DNA from: Micropterix aruncella
Lineage: Eukaryota; Arthropoda; Insecta; Lepidoptera; Micropterigidae
Assembly: GCA_944548615.1 (NCBI GenBank)
Contig: OX155957.1
Location: 26,736,863 to 26,800,862, forward strand
DNA: 64,000 nt
Direction of reading: 5' to 3'
The notes under the pieces: model-generated
Told to the model about the DNA's origin: nothing
The model's input: the letters and a program-made list of their open reading frames with translations, nothing else
Database searches by the model: none
Program-made: the position numbers and the translations under genes
Part shown: piece after piece, positions 11,280 to 26,400 of the stretch
Position numbering within the stretch: position 1 is the first letter of the stretch
How the letters are laid out: each line of letters begins with the position of its first letter

Positions 11280-11470
11280 ATGGTGTTCAGGGAGGAGCGC
11301 GTGAGCGGCGTGGTGGGGCAGACGCTGGCGCGGCAGCGCGATGGCAATCCGCGCAAGTTCCAGTCCAACCTGCAGATGACCAGCAACCTAGTCAACAGGC
11401 TGGGCCTGGAGAAGGAGCTGGTCGGCCATCACGGATGCGTCAACTGTCTGGAATGGAGCCGCGATGGGAC
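11280..11470 (+). CDS. adp: adp coding exon 1 (residues 1-63 plus two bases)
   Basis: ATG in a good context (GCAAAGATGG). Reads MVFREERVSGVVGQTLARQR, later LEKELVGHHGCVNCLEWSRD, the opening of WD repeat 1. Donor GTGAGT at 11471. The upstream ATG frames are short and in other frames. Confidence 0.93.
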
Positions 11471-14400
11471 GTGAGTTGCATTTTATGTGCCACTATTTTT
11501 GTCACGAAAACTGTTAAAACTGGCTCTGGAATAACTGCAGTATAGGAACCTCTCTCCAAAAAAAATAAAAAATAGACTAATAGATTTTTTCATTTTAATG
11601 CTAAAAGAAAATTGTGTCGGTCGCTATAAATAAGCGAGATATAGGCATTCAAAGTTTAAATTTTATATGTAAACAAACAGGCCAAAATAAAAAATTAAAT
11701 AATTCCCCACGCTATATTCACCACGCTGATTCCGAATCTTCCATAATCTTTATTCGATCTCAATAAATAAGCGAGATATAGGCGTTCAAAATGTTCATTG
11801 CAATGTCAAGAAAGTTGCGGCCATTTTGCTTGTACGTACCGTGACAGACACATTCGAGTATATCGTAATATCGATAACAATTACCGATATTACAGAAATT
11901 ATGACAATTTGCGGAGTTTTAAGATTAAACGAATATTTAAAAAAAAAACGAAAAAAACATATTTTCGCGAAACTTTAAAAAAGGGCACTATTACATAACA
12001 AAAAAAATATGCTATTTTCTATCACATTTAGCACTAAAATGATCAAATAGTAGTGGTTTTTTTTTATAGATAAGAAGGTCCCAATACCATATTAATTTCA
12101 ACTCTTCTACATTGATGTTTTAAAGTCGCCCCACTATATTCGCCACACTGATTCTGAATAAACGAGATACAGGCATTTAAAGGAGTGACAAACATCTATA
12201 TGGCGATCTGGAGATCACAGGTCACTTTGCGTGGGACGCTTGTGACAGCGCTGCGTGTGTTTCTATCATCTATTGTCATGCACATTCAAGAGTCCAGAGG
12301 ACATATTGCGTTGCGTACGTTGCGTACGTGGACTCAGTCTGTCTTACCTTAAGGTGAAGAGCTCCGAGCCGAAGTCTATTGTACCAAATCAAGAAATGTT
12401 ATAATGGCGTACAGGGTCGGATTTAGAGGAGGATATCCGGGGCTACAGCCCCGGGGTCTCCACAAAAGAAGGGCCCCCACAATAGATACTTTGAAAAAAT
12501 ATCTTTCAAATTCCGACGAGTAAACTAGTAAACACTAGTAAACAACTTTTCCTTTAATATTTTTTTCACTGTTTTACCTTTACCTACAGTGCTTTGTGCA
12601 AACATGATTATATTGTTCCTAAATATTTTTAAAAAACGATTCATCTATTTTTGTTCACTCCATTCAGAAACAATGGAATGTTAAAATTTGTTTCAACCGT
12701 TATCTTACTTCCTCAACAAGGGTGCCTTCACTTGAGGCAACAAAGGGGCCTTTGTTGCCCCAAGGCCTCCAGACCTCTAAATCCAGCCCTGATGGCGTAA
12801 TTTTTATGGGAGAAAAAGTCATTAACGTGGTTACACACAAATAGACAACCGCTTGGGAGCATTTCACTTGTCCTTAGCGCATTGTAACTTTACCTGTAGG
12901 TTAAGTTAGTTTTCATAAAAAAACGATTCTTTAACACCTAATGGTGGTAGGTTAGGTTAGTTTTTTTAAAACTTCAACGTTGTCAGCCATGTATTTGGGT
13001 TTGGGAAGCCACGTAATTTGGACATAACAAAAGAGCCTATTGGAATTCATAACACAAATTAGGAATTCCATCTAAATTTCCACACATGCTCTTTTGGCCT
13101 TTTTTAAAAACCATAGAATAAGTTAGATTGAGTTATGCTCTTTACTCGTTCATTATTTTTTTTCCTTGATATTACTGTCTTTTTGCACAAATTCATGACT
13201 CATGAATTTTAGCACTATGTACTAAGCAAATATTTTACAATATGAATATTGCATCCGAGGCAGACGATTGAAATTCGAAATGCATGCATACAACATAACT
13301 TCATGCCGATATTTTGTCATTCTACGACCGATTTTACTCAGCTTACCGATTGGTTTTTCACATCAGCACCTTAATTGCAGTTCTTTTGCAGCTGGTTAAT
13401 TTTTGCACGTCTTACGTCATCTTTGCTAAAGAGAGGTTTTCGGGATGATGTCTAATGTATGTAGTGGGTATGGCATATTCACAGCATTAATAATAAAACG
13501 ATTTATTTATTTAAAACAAATTGGCGAGCTTGTTGTTTTAAAGCTAATCTTAACCCAATGCGAATACATGTTTTGCAGTAAAAATAATTTAAAACTGTTA
13601 TTAAAATCACTTATCAAAGCAGCTTATATCAAATGTATCTAACATTAAAATCCAGCATAAAATGAAACATCATTTAAATCAAAATTCGAAAAAGCAATAA
13701 ACCTATAGTGACTCAGGGAAAGGGGAGGGTAGGGGGCGAGAGAAATTTATGAGTTTGTATTAAAGTGTTCTTTGAGCTTGCGTTTGAAACAATACAAACT
13801 CGGTGCTGTCCTTGCATGTGTGGGTAAAGCATTCCAGAGGCGGGCTCCATGTCTAGAGATAGACTAGGAGTTGATATCACCTTTTTGACCAGGGATCGGG
13901 AGCAGTAGGCTGTCTTCAGATCTCAGGGGACGCCTGTGAGCTGATCGAACATTGAACTCGCTTATGAGATACCTCTAAGCGGCGTCCTCCAAGATTCTGT
14001 AGAATAAACCGAGGACTCTCATATCTCTCCTTTCTCGGGTCATTAGCCATTGAAGTCTCCTTCTGTACTCTGTAATATGGTCATACTTTCTTAGGTCATA
14101 AATAACGCAAATGCCAACATTTAATTTAACTGGCACTAACTTCAAAGTGTTTATTTACTCTATATAAATAATATTGTTATATTTCAGAACTCTTGCATCG
14201 GCATCGGACGACCTTAATGTAATTCTGTGGGATCCATTTCGCTATAAGGCCAAATTGAAATTGCCGACTGGACACAGTGGAAATATTTTTTCTGTCAAGG
14301 TAAAGCAATCTTCTTCAACCCGTTGAGTATGAGTCAACCAAATCTGGTTGCGAAACAATTATCCGTTGAGTACGAGTCGACCAAATCTGGTCGCGCGTTT

Positions 14401-17400
14401 TTTTCACTTCTTTGACGTTCTCATATTTATTCATAATTATCTAATTGTTTTACAAAATGATATTTCAATATTCTATATTCGAAATTTCAATGCAATCATT
14501 TTGCAGTTGTTCTTTTTATGATTGGTGTAGTAGTTTCGTAGTTATAGTACTTTAAGTCGATGTCGCCGAAAATCCTGCAAAAGAGACAGATGCATCCATG
14601 AAAATACCCATTTACTCCAAGGGTTAAACCCCATTTTTACCGAAGATAAACCTGGAGAAAAAATAGTAGCTCGGGGTTACTCGAGATCAAAGTCTTTATC
14701 AGAGAGTATCTATGTGTTCAGTTTAAGCATGCGGTTATCAAAGTTGCAAATGGTTATCGAAGTTATTCATTTTGTCATGCACGCTTCCCTAAATTATGTG
14801 ACAAATCACTGCACTGCATAGTTAATTGCATTATTGACATTATTGATATTTTAGTAAATAAATATAAATCAATGTTTCTTTAACATTCCACATTGCTTAT
14901 ATGCAAATAACAAGGTCAATGATTATTATAATGAGGCACACGATATACAACGTCGAGTGGTGAAACTTTTTAAGTACCGTAAACTGCCCATACTAGGTAG
15001 AAATTTTCTTATAATTTTAGCAATAACCCTATACATATATAGTATAGATATATAATTGGTGTATATATTTATTTAAAAAAGATTATATAAGGTATACGTA
15101 AAAGTTATAATATATTTGAAAAAGTATCCCAGGATGTTTCTGTGATTTTTTGAAAAGTGGTACATTGAATGGTGGCAATGTGCCCAACAATGTACCATCA
15201 CAGAAATGTCATTAAATCAGTACCAATTTGTTATGCTAGTGCGTTGCTTTATATTTGATTCTCAACAGCAGACCATCCTACATAATATGCAATCAGAAAA
15301 ATGTTTCATGTAGAGCATTTTTATTTTTTTTCACATTACAAAAAAAAGTGACCAATCAGGTTAACGATAGGTAAAAACAAAATTAAACTAACAGGAATGA
15401 TATGTAAAATACTCCGGATGTTCTGCAGCTCTGATATTTTATTTGTCTTGCACTTAGAAGACTCAAGAGCTGGGAGTTTTATAATTTTTGACACGTCTTT
15501 GGGCTTATACAGCATCCGATCTTCATCTTCTGGCCATGTCCAGAACGCTTCAGATCTCTTCATGCTGCTTACGTCAATGCCTTCTTTTTGAGATAAATCC
15601 TGCCAAATACATATGAGCAAGTATTAATATCAAAACTAAATGGTAGGTAAGTTGTCTGAAAGTCTAATTATAAAAAAGTTTCGGATGCTTACCAGATCCT
15701 TTCCACCTGACGAAGTTTAAAGAGGTTCTTTGATTGCAGAAATTATTCCGAAACACAAAAAATGCCTTCCCAATCTTACTGCATGCAGGCGACTGATCAC
15801 TCACAGAGAAATTCGTTCAGCAGCAAGTCATGTTCATGAAAAATAAATATAATCTGTACAATTTCCTTCATTTCCACTAGATGACCTATATTATAAAAAA
15901 ACAGGAGTGGATCATTGTTTGGACAAGAGGTTATACTTAGGGCAGTTTACGGTAACAGAAATATTTTTAAGTAACAGACATTCAAATGTGTGTAACAATC
16001 AAATTACTATGTTTTTCAAGTAGGCAATATCGATATTTTTTTGCGCAAAGGGAGTAGTTTTATTATTACATGGTAGGTGCATAAATCAGGCTTTTTAACG
16101 ACCGTCTTGGGATGATCATTCAGATTAAAATACCAAGTATATTTTATCACGATAATAAATAAATAAATAAATACAAATGGAGCTGTTATGGAATTCACCG
16201 ACCAGAGCCGGGTACATCGTAATACAGTAGAACTCCAATTATGCGAACTCCGACTATCCGAATCGCTGATTATCTGAAATTAAAACGTAAACAATTAGGA
16301 CGGTAACGTAATGCGATTCGTAAAATAATGATTTAGTCTACACGCGCTATTGTCCTTGGGGATGATGTACTAATGTACAGCACTTTCTAAGTACGTTTAA
16401 TATGTAAAAGTGCAGCCTTTACATTTAATTTATATTGATAATAAATTTTGATATTAAATAGTTTTTTTCTCCCAATTTAATTAATTAAATAGACCTTTTT
16501 TTCTGAATAAATCCAATTATCCGAAATTTCAATTGATTCAGATAATTGGAGTTCTACTGTACTATTATTACACTTCTCGAGGTGACCGGTGGACTCTGAA
16601 CTAACAACCGGCTGTGGTGGGTTTGGGACAGCTGTCCTGTCGATTGCAAGCATTTACCTTACCATCCATCCGTTCTCCCTTCAAAGCCATGAAATTTGGA
16701 ATGCGGAAATCTTAGTTTTAGCCTTTTTTCCCTAGAAAGGAGTTAATTATTATTATTATTGAAAGCATCCCGGGTGACGGTATTTTTAAGATCATGGTAT
16801 TTATATAGTTTGTATGGATTTGTTTTTGAATCCCATAGAGCTGTTAATTCTACAATAAGGGCCATTTTCCGAGATAGGGAGTAAAGAGTTATATCTGAAC
16901 GCAGGGCTGTGCATCCGAGACTTTCAGGAAAATGATACTGGTTACAGACCAAATTGACTCCAGAATCCAGTTTGAAACTTTCTTGATTATTGGAGTCAAA
17001 TGTTTTTAGCCTTTTGAGCCATTGTGCACAAACTGTATTGAGGGTTTGGAGAGTAGTGTCAGACCCTTGTTGGCATGAACCACTGAGAGGCTGATAACCT
17101 CACAAATCATAATCATTGGGGCCATCGTAATATTATTACAGTAGAACTCCAATTAACCGAATCAATTGGGACCGGACCCCATTCGGATAATAGGTTTTTT
17201 TTCCGTAAATACGGTCTATTTTAATTAATTACTGTATGCGTTTTGAAAATGCGAGAAAAACTATTTTTAAGGTAAAACAGCTTATAGTCCCGTGTCTGCT
17301 TCAACTTTGACATTAAGCCAACTGGTCAGCCAACACACTTTGTTCGTCTTCGCCCTCTACCAAAATTTTCCTTAGAAGTTGCCTTCTGAAATGGCGTTTC

Positions 17401-20400
17401 ATGGTTTTTATGACAGACTGGTCCATTGGTTGCAACAAGATTGTGACGTTTGGCGGAAAAAAGATTGTTTTAAACTGGCCATTCCCTTTTTCCAACAATT
17501 CTTCGGTGGGATGAGTTAGTGCATTATCAACAATCAGTATGTTTCCTTCCTTTTTTTTTCGTTTTAATTTCGGATAATCAGCGATTTGGATAGTCAGAGT
17601 TCGAATAATTGGAGTTCTACTGTATTATACGTCTGGGGGGTGAGCAGTGGACTCCGGACTAACGACCGGCTGTGGTAGGTTTAAAACAGCTGTTTTGCCA
17701 CATGAGCATGCACCTTACCATCCATTCACTCCTTCTTTGAAGTGATAGGATATTGCTGAAATTTTATTGTCAAAATATATGCCCCTTTATAGTCAAAATA
17801 TAACTAAAAACGGTCTATAATTACTTACAATAAACTTTTTGAAATGCTTGTGAAATGAGCATGAATATAATTAGCTGTTTTTGCAATTTCTTGTTCAAAT
17901 ATTCTTTTGATCTGTTTTAGTTTATATCGGACACGTTGCTGGCGACATGTGCGGCAGACTTTTCAGTGCGCGTACACGATCTGGTGCGAGGACATCGAGT
18001 GCGCGACGTTGGCGAGCCCGCAGACCCACCTACGATGCTGTGCACTTGTCACTGCGGGCGAGTCAAGCGTATCGCCACCACCCCCGACAATCCCTCTCTT
18101 ATGTGGTCCGCCGGCGAAGACGGATTCGTTTTGTACGTTTGCATCTAATATTACCTAATACTAACTAGACCAACCTCGACAACCTGTCTAAACGGACACA
18201 ATAACGGCTGCTCTCTCTGAATAAAGATAATGTGAAGTTGTTCACATTTGATCTTTTTGTAATCCTTTGTAACTTAAACAAGGCTTGTTTTGTGCCTGCT
18301 TTATACTGACAGTTCTTGTCACTAAATTGGACTTACATCATACGGATTTTGATACATAGCCGATAGCGAATAGCTACAGTGAGGGACGCTACATCATAGG
18401 GCAGATTATCTACTAATAAAATCATTTTTGGTGTCCGTGAACAACTTGCAATTATTCCTAAACACAAAACTACAATTTTCCAGTACACTTTCTCTTATTA
18501 ATCTGCGGTTGTTTGGAATCGGTTGGGAATGGCATTGCAATCGAGATCAATTGGAATAGTCAAGGACCGCTATAAGAATATGTTATTAAAACAAAATTTC
18601 TTAGAAGACAAAGATTTTTAGATTTTTTTGAATGACTACTTGTTAATTTGATTATTATTATTGATTTTTTCTTTTGTTTATAAAGGGCAATGAACAAAAA
18701 TATATGGGCGCTGGACCCACCTCTCCAATAACAATAATGTATTTACCATTGAAAAGATATATTTATCTAGAATATTCATGACTACTACAACTAACCTCAA
18801 TTATGAGCCTTTTCGGAGTTTTGAATTTTGGAGTCTTCTTAAATATGCCAATTATTTATTTAATATATTATTTGCAGTCGAGATCCATAAACCATGTTGG
18901 ACAGGTGGCCTTAGCATATTACATACGTCAGTAAACAGAGCGGCAATGAAATCACATAGACACATTACAGAGTTCAAGCAACATATCCCAGAATTTCTCC
19001 TGCATATACTGCTGACAAACTCAAGCATTCCTAGGAATATATAGTTTGTACTCACAAAACTTATGTACTTTATCGTTTCGGGTATTCTGCGATGGTTTTC
19101 GTTTAAATAGTTTTTTGGCACCCTGGATGTGTTTGGTTCTCTAAAGGATATCAGGTAATTAGCCATATTTAATAGGATATAACCCAGAAACGGCTCATTT
19201 ATTTATTTATTTATTTAGTATAATAGCTACGCAAACAATACTCTAATAATACATTGGTTATCGCTAAGATTTTTACATTATTACTAATTAGAGTATAATA
19301 CATTATGCGTATTCTGCATGCCTAATTAATAATTGCATATGCATCGTTTATCTCATGATTCACAAAAGAAGTATTAGTATAAAAATGAATATCCCTAAAA
19401 ATTATCAAAACAAAAATTTTAAATTTTAGAAATAAGTTTACAGTAAATTCTGAAAAACAATTAAATAGATTTTTTTTATATCAAATATGGTCTGAAATAA
19501 AATAATAAAATCATATGGTAAAATTATCAATTTGTCTCATAACACGCTATATATAATGGACCTAACTGCTAATGGTCCCAGGTTAAAGAAATCAATATAA
19601 TCGGATATAGTGTTATGTAACCGGCATGTACGTGAGATAGGATTGTGGAAAGATTGATTTGTCTGCGATGTGGGAAGGTGAAATGTTCTAATAAATCTGG
19701 TGAGTCTATCCCGCCGTTAAGAAGTTTGTGCAGAAACATTAGGCTTCCGCACTCTGTGAGGAAAAAATCTTTAAATAATTTAAACGCTCTTCATAAGAAT
19801 AGAGAGTGTGTGATAGACCGGTTTTATAGGTTAACATACGCGTATACTTCCTCTGCATAGACTCTTATCGCTTCCGAATGGACCTTATAGTATGGATTCC
19901 AAATTATGGAACCAAACTCCAGGTGGCTGCTTACTAGAGAATTATAGAGCAATTGATATCAGTAATAAATGTTTAAATAATCATAATAAATTCAGTTATA
20001 AATCATAATAAATCTAGTAATAAATTCACCAAAACCCAACTGTCTCGTCTGGATGCACTGGTGACAGCTAATCTAAAATCCTGGTTGTCCTTAGCCAAAC
20101 CAGCTGACCCCTCGACTCTCTTCAGGTCCAAACACAATTTTGGGCTAGCTCTAAAACTGCCCTCTCTGCTCTACGCCAACTCCAGAATAACCAAAAATTT
20201 GATTCTAAGCAATTCCACGGATCCGGCAATATCGAAGCACGTAGTAAGTGGCCGTAGTGAGTCAAATGATTTACAAGCCCGCGTTGACTTCCACAAAAGG
20301 TTCCTTACTGGAATCAGCCAGAATGGCACTGGTCTGGGGTATGGCAGTACAACCATGAGCGATGTGAACTTGAAGAAGTCTCTCTTGCGGGGAGATTACG

Positions 20401-23400
20401 ACAGCAATAGTATGGCTCACGCTATTGGCCCTCAATGCCAGAATGGTTGGACAACAATTGGAGACTTTTGCATTCCGCCTCCAATGCACTGGAAGGTAAT
20501 GCTCTATGACTGGACGCCAGAGATGCTGAAATTTTATTTGAATGCCTTTCAGCATACACTACAAACCCCAGTAACCTCGCTCGTTGGAGCTATGCCGAGG
20601 ATAGTTCATGTCCCCTTTGTAGCAACACCCCTTGCACAACAAGACATATTCTAGCTGGCTGCAAGGTTGCCTTGGATCAAGGATGGTACACTTACCGCCA
20701 CGACAAAGTCCTTGCTGTTATTCGCGAGGTACTTAGCCTCTCAGTGGCTATTGCCAACAAGGGTTCCACAGTATCCTCCAAACCCCCAATACAGTTTGTG
20801 CGGGTTGGCTCTAAAGGCAAAAAACATCCCACTGCAAAACCTTTCTCAATAATCGAGAAAGCTTCAGATTGGATTATGGAGGTCGATTCGGTCTCTAAGC
20901 AGTATAAATTCCCTGAAAGTCTCGGATGCACAGCCCTGCGTCCAGATATAACTCTTTACTCTCTATCTCGGAAGATGGTCCTTATCGTAGAATTAACTGT
21001 TCCATGGGAATCAAATATCCCAAAATAAATACCATGACCTCGCAAATGCCGTCACCTGGAACGGCTTCACTGTTTACCTTCATGCGGTGGAAGTAGGCGC
21101 TCATGGCCTGCCAGCTAAATCTTTGTTTCACCTTTTTAAAGATCTTGGTCTCTCCAGGAAAATAATCAACTCCTTTCTAGAAAAAATATCTAAAACTGCG
21201 ATCTCTTCATCTCAAATTCTATGGCTTCGAAGGGGGAGTGAAAGGGTGGTAAGGGGAACGCTCACATGTGGCAAGACAGCTGTCCTAAACCTACCACCGC
21301 CGGTCGTTAGTCCGGAATCCACCCTTCACCTCCCAGAAGTATAATAATTATACATATATGATGGGCCCGATTTTTGGTCAGTGAATTCCATGACAGCTCC
21401 GTTTGTATTTTATTTATTTACATAAAGAGATTGTTCCATTGGTATATGATTTACAGCTATTAGAAAAGTGGCCCAAAGTTTCCATTCTCTTTTTTATCGT
21501 TTTTTTATTTTGTTTATTTACATTTTTTGTTTCATCTATTTTGATTATTTTATTTTAATTAAATAGTGGTACCAATAATATTGTGTCCTGAAAACCAGGT
21601 TAAGAGATATCCTGAGGATACCCCTAAATTTCAGCGTTTTTGGTATTGTTACAAAGTGTTTGTCTATTTTCAGTTTCAATTTGTAATTTTGTGTTTTTTT
21701 GTCTATTTTTTTTATAGACAGCTGCAAATAAATTATTTTTTTATTTTGATTATCTAATGAAACCATTGAATAATGAATCTTGCAAAGGGTGGTGGTGAGC
21801 TCATGATTAATTTTATTATCTTAATTTCCAGATCCGGATTTGCTTTCGGAAGCATATTAAAGAAATATTTTTTTTGTTTTCTCTATACTTAGACAACATG
21901 ACTTACGTACTCCACACACATGCAATTCCGACCACCCCATTGTCCTGGTGAATCTGCTGAACCACCTGGGCCGCTATGCTGAAGCCAAATGTGTCGCTAT
22001 CAATCCAAGGCGACCTGAGCTGATCGCCATCGGAGCCAACGATTTTTATGTTCGGATGTACGACCGTAGGATGATAAAGCTGTCACCATTGTACTATGCG
22101 GTATGTTGTATATTTTGTTTCATCCTATTTAGTAAAACCTGGGAGTGTTAAGATATTATAGATTCTAGAATACGTTATAGAAGGACAGATTTATGAGATA
22201 TCCAGTGAAGCCTCTGACTGTCGTCATTGATATTTAAAATAAATGCTCTATCATGTTGGTGCAACGTGAATGATGCTTAACCCCTCAAGCCCCGATTGGC
22301 CGATAACGGCCACAACACGATTCAGTGTGACGGCCCCGTTTTAATTTTATTTTAATTTAATTTGTTTTATTTTATTATCTTTTGTTATGTTAATATGTTT
22401 TTTTTTAATTATGGGTACAGTGGTTTGGCAGTAATTAATGTTTTGGTGAGACAGTGTCATAATTCATTTTTTTTACTAATTTTTACTAAAAATCAACTTG
22501 TCAATCATCTGAGGGGCCGAGGCCTGAAGGGTTAATGCCTGTTTAAATTAATGAATGGCATATTTGACTGCATTGACCTGGTGAACGAGATTAAGTTTTA
22601 CGCTCCAATGAGAACCACGTGCCAATTTCACCTTTTTAAATTGCCACGGTTTAAAACTAATTCATCCTGAAATGGAGTACTCACACGCTGCTGTGAGCTT
22701 TACAACACCCACTCAAATAGTGTTGATATATTTAGAAATTCCTTAACCACTCACAAATACCTTGTAAATGAAACGCTAGCCAATACAAAAACTGACTATT
22801 TTTAGCTATTTAACCCCTAACCTCGCGAAGTAAAAACTCACCCGTACCTTCTGAGCGCGAAACAGTCGAACGTGAAAACGGCGCTAATCGACGGCCTTGA
22901 GAAAAACGACCATAAGTTATAAACCACTAAACGGATCATAAAAAGAAGAACTGTAAAATGATCGCATTGAAATTTGATAAAATACAAACGGAGCTGCCAT
23001 GGAATTCACCGACCGGAGTCGGGCCCATCATAATACTATTTTTTTTTTTTTTTTTACACTTCTGGGGGGTTAGCAGTGGATTCCGGACTTACGAACCGGC
23101 TGTGGTAGGTTTAGGACAGCTGTCTTGCCACATGTGAGCGTTCACCTTACCACCCATTCACTCCCCCTTCGAAGCCATAGAATTTGAGATGCAGAAATCG
23201 CGGTTTTAGATAATTTTTCTAGAAAGGAGTTGATTATTTTCCTGGAGAGACCAAGATCTTTAAAAAGGTGAAACAAAGATTTAGCTGGCAGGCCACGAGC
23301 GCCTACTTCCACCGCGTGAAGGTGAACAGTGAAGCCGTTCCGGGTGACGGCATTTGCAAGGTCATGGTATTTATTTAATTTGTACTCGTGGTCTTTTGGG

Positions 23401-26400
23401 ATATTTGATTCCCATGGAACAGTTAATTCTACGATAAGGACCATCTTCCGAGATAGAGAGTAAAGAGTTATATCTGGACGCAGGGCTGTGCATCCGAGAC
23501 TTTCAGGGAATTTATACTGCTTAGAGACCGAATCGACCTCCATAATCCAATCTGTAGCTTTCTCGATTATTGAGAAAGGTTTTGCAGTGAGATGTTTTTT
23601 GCCTTTAGAGCCAACCCGCACAAACTGTATTGGGGATTTGGAGGATACTGTGGAACCCTTGTTGGCACGAGCCACTGAGAGGCTAAGTACCTCGCGAATA
23701 ACAGCAAGGACTTTGTCGTGGCGGTAAGTGTACCGTCCTTGATCCAAGGCCACCTTGCAGCCAGATAGAATATGTCTAGCTGTGCAAGGGGTGTTGCTAC
23801 AAAGGGGACATGAACTATCCTCGGCATAGCTCCAACGAGCGAGGTTACTGGGGTCTGGAAGTGTATGCTGAAAGGCATTTAAATAAAATTTTAGCATCTC
23901 TGGCGTCCAGTCATACAACATTACTTTCCAGTGCATTGGAGGAGGAATGCAAAAGTCTCCAATTGTTGTCCAATCATTCTGGCATTGAAGGCCAATAGCG
24001 TGAGCCATACTTTTGCTGTCGTAATCTCCCCGCAAGAGAGACTTCTTCAAGTCCACATCGCTCATGGTTGTACTGCCATACCCCAGACCAGTGCCATTCT
24101 GGCTGATTCCAGTAAGGAACCTTTTGTGGAAGTCAACGCGGGCTTGTAGATCATTTGACTGGCTATTGCCGGATCCTTGGAATTGCTTAGAATCGAATTT
24201 TTGGTTATTCTGGAGTTGGCGTAGAGCAGAGAGGGCAGTTTTAGAGCTAGCCCAAAATTGTGTTTGGACCTGAAGAGAGTCGAGGGGTCAGCTGGTTTGG
24301 CTAAGGACAACCAGGATTTTAGACTAGCTGTCACCAGTGCATCCAGACGAGACAGTTGGGTTTTGGTGAAATCGTAAATAGGAAAGGGCCATGAAAATGT
24401 GAAGTTAGATAGTTGTCATAGATCCAAGCCTTACGAGGGCCAGAAATTAGCAATTCATCTATCTTTTCCAGGCAACTACTGAAATGTTCTATAACATGAT
24501 CGCCAGAGAGATCTTTTCCCTGGCAGGTGATTTTCCTGCCAAGAAATTTGTAGTGGTTATTTGGGTCTATAAGGGAGATAATAGAGCCCTTATAGACCAA
24601 TTTTGGGTCATAGGACGTAAATTTTGTGTCTATGCGGGCGAGTCCAAGGCAAAAACATTTGGAGGGCTTCACCTTTATACAGCCTGACCAGTCGCAGAAC
24701 AGCTCCACTTTCTGTAATAGCAGGGAAAGCTGCTTGGGGCTCCTGGTGATAAAAGTTAGGTCGTCTGCAAAAGCGAGGCACGATGATGTGTATTGGCCGT
24801 CTGTTTTAAAACGGTAACCCCACTTCTTGTCGAACTGGGTCAAGCTTTCCAGCAGTATTGAAAACGATATTGAATATCGTCGGAGACAGGCAACAGCCCT
24901 GAAACAGTCCAATTGAATATGATATAGAGCGGGTAGTCCATTCTTGCGTTTTGACATGGAACGTCAGACAGTTGTAGTAGGAGGCTACAATGTCACGCAC
25001 CACAGGTGGGAAGTTGTACCAGCGGAGCGCAAAGTGGAGGAGACTGTGCCGAACTGACCCAAAGGCATTCTCTAGGTCGAGCCAGCATACATTGATTTGG
25101 CGTTCGTGCTGTCTCGCATCCTTAGTGGCAGCAGCCAAGAGAGAATTGTGCTCGAGGCAGCCTGAGACGCCACGCATGAAGCCTTTTTGTACTGACACTC
25201 CAAGGTACTCGTTCCGGTGCATGAACTCGCTCATCCTCATGTGGACTATGCCAAAAAAGATTTTGGCCACAGTATCTGTCAGAGCAATGGGCCGAGCGTC
25301 CTTTGGTCCGGGGCAAACTGGGACCTTCGGAATTAAGATGACTGTCGCTCGGCCGAAATTCTGTGGGAGTACACCGCTATTCCATATATGTCGGAAGATG
25401 GATCCTAAATATTGCAGAAGGCAGGGGCACTTTTTATACACTAAGTAGGGTACCATCGGGACCTGGAGTAGAGCCCGATGGCTTCCTTTTTATTTGATTT
25501 AAAATCTCATCTAGAGATGGGGGTTGAGAGGCGAAAGCTACTGTAGGCAGGTGCGGAGGTTTAATGCCCGGAGGAGGGCTGTACGTATGGGGCCGCATTG
25601 GATCCTCATAAGTGGTCGAAAAGTATTCCGTGGCCATTTCTTCCGGGATTTGGATTGTGCCCTTAGCGGCAGACAAAACCTTTTTACTGTAGTTAAAACG
25701 GTTTTTGTCAAACCGGGATTCCTCTTTGGACTTGAGAAATGCTTCTTTGCGCTTGTTGTTTTGCGTTGCTACGCTCTGTATCAGTTTGAGTATAGAGCGG
25801 TACGCGCGCGAGAAGTTGTGGCAGAGGGCCTTATCTCCGGCTTTCTTGGCTTCACGTAGCTGGCTAAAAAACATAACTTTATCTCGTAAAACAATTAAGA
25901 TAATAATGAATAAATATTACAAAGTTGGCGAACTGAAAAAACTCGCTTATCCCCTAGAGCCCCGATTGGCCGATATCGGCCAAAACACGATTCAGCGTCA
26001 CGGCCCCGTTTTAATTTTATTTTAATTTAATTTGTTTCGCGGATATTTCTGATAAAATTTAGTTTTGCGGATATTTCTGATAAAATTCCATTGTCAAACA
26101 TCATATTTCTTTTTCCAGAAATCATCTAAATTTTTATTGGTTTTTATGAGCTAATATCTAAATAATTTTCTATGTAAATAAGCAAAACGAAATATTGCAT
26201 TTGATAGAGAATCTAATAAATATAACGATATTATTTACAATTTCTAAATAGGGTTCCGTATTTTTCCGTAAGACAAGTACAAGTTAGAAATGCCGTTTTT
26301 TTCACTTTTTCGACTTCCTCATATTTATTCATTATTATCTAATTGTTTTACTGATTTACAATATTCTATATACGAAATTTTAATGCGATCACTGCACAGT

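Noticed and set aside
15336..15620. Independent host exon encoding KRSEAFWTWPEDED
   Set aside because: It lies between perfect TA-flanked TIRs, so a transposon protein remnant is more likely.
20061..21344. Possible host gene of ~200 codons plus neighbours
   Set aside because: Same protein as the RLE retrotransposon copies elsewhere in the window; frameshifted.
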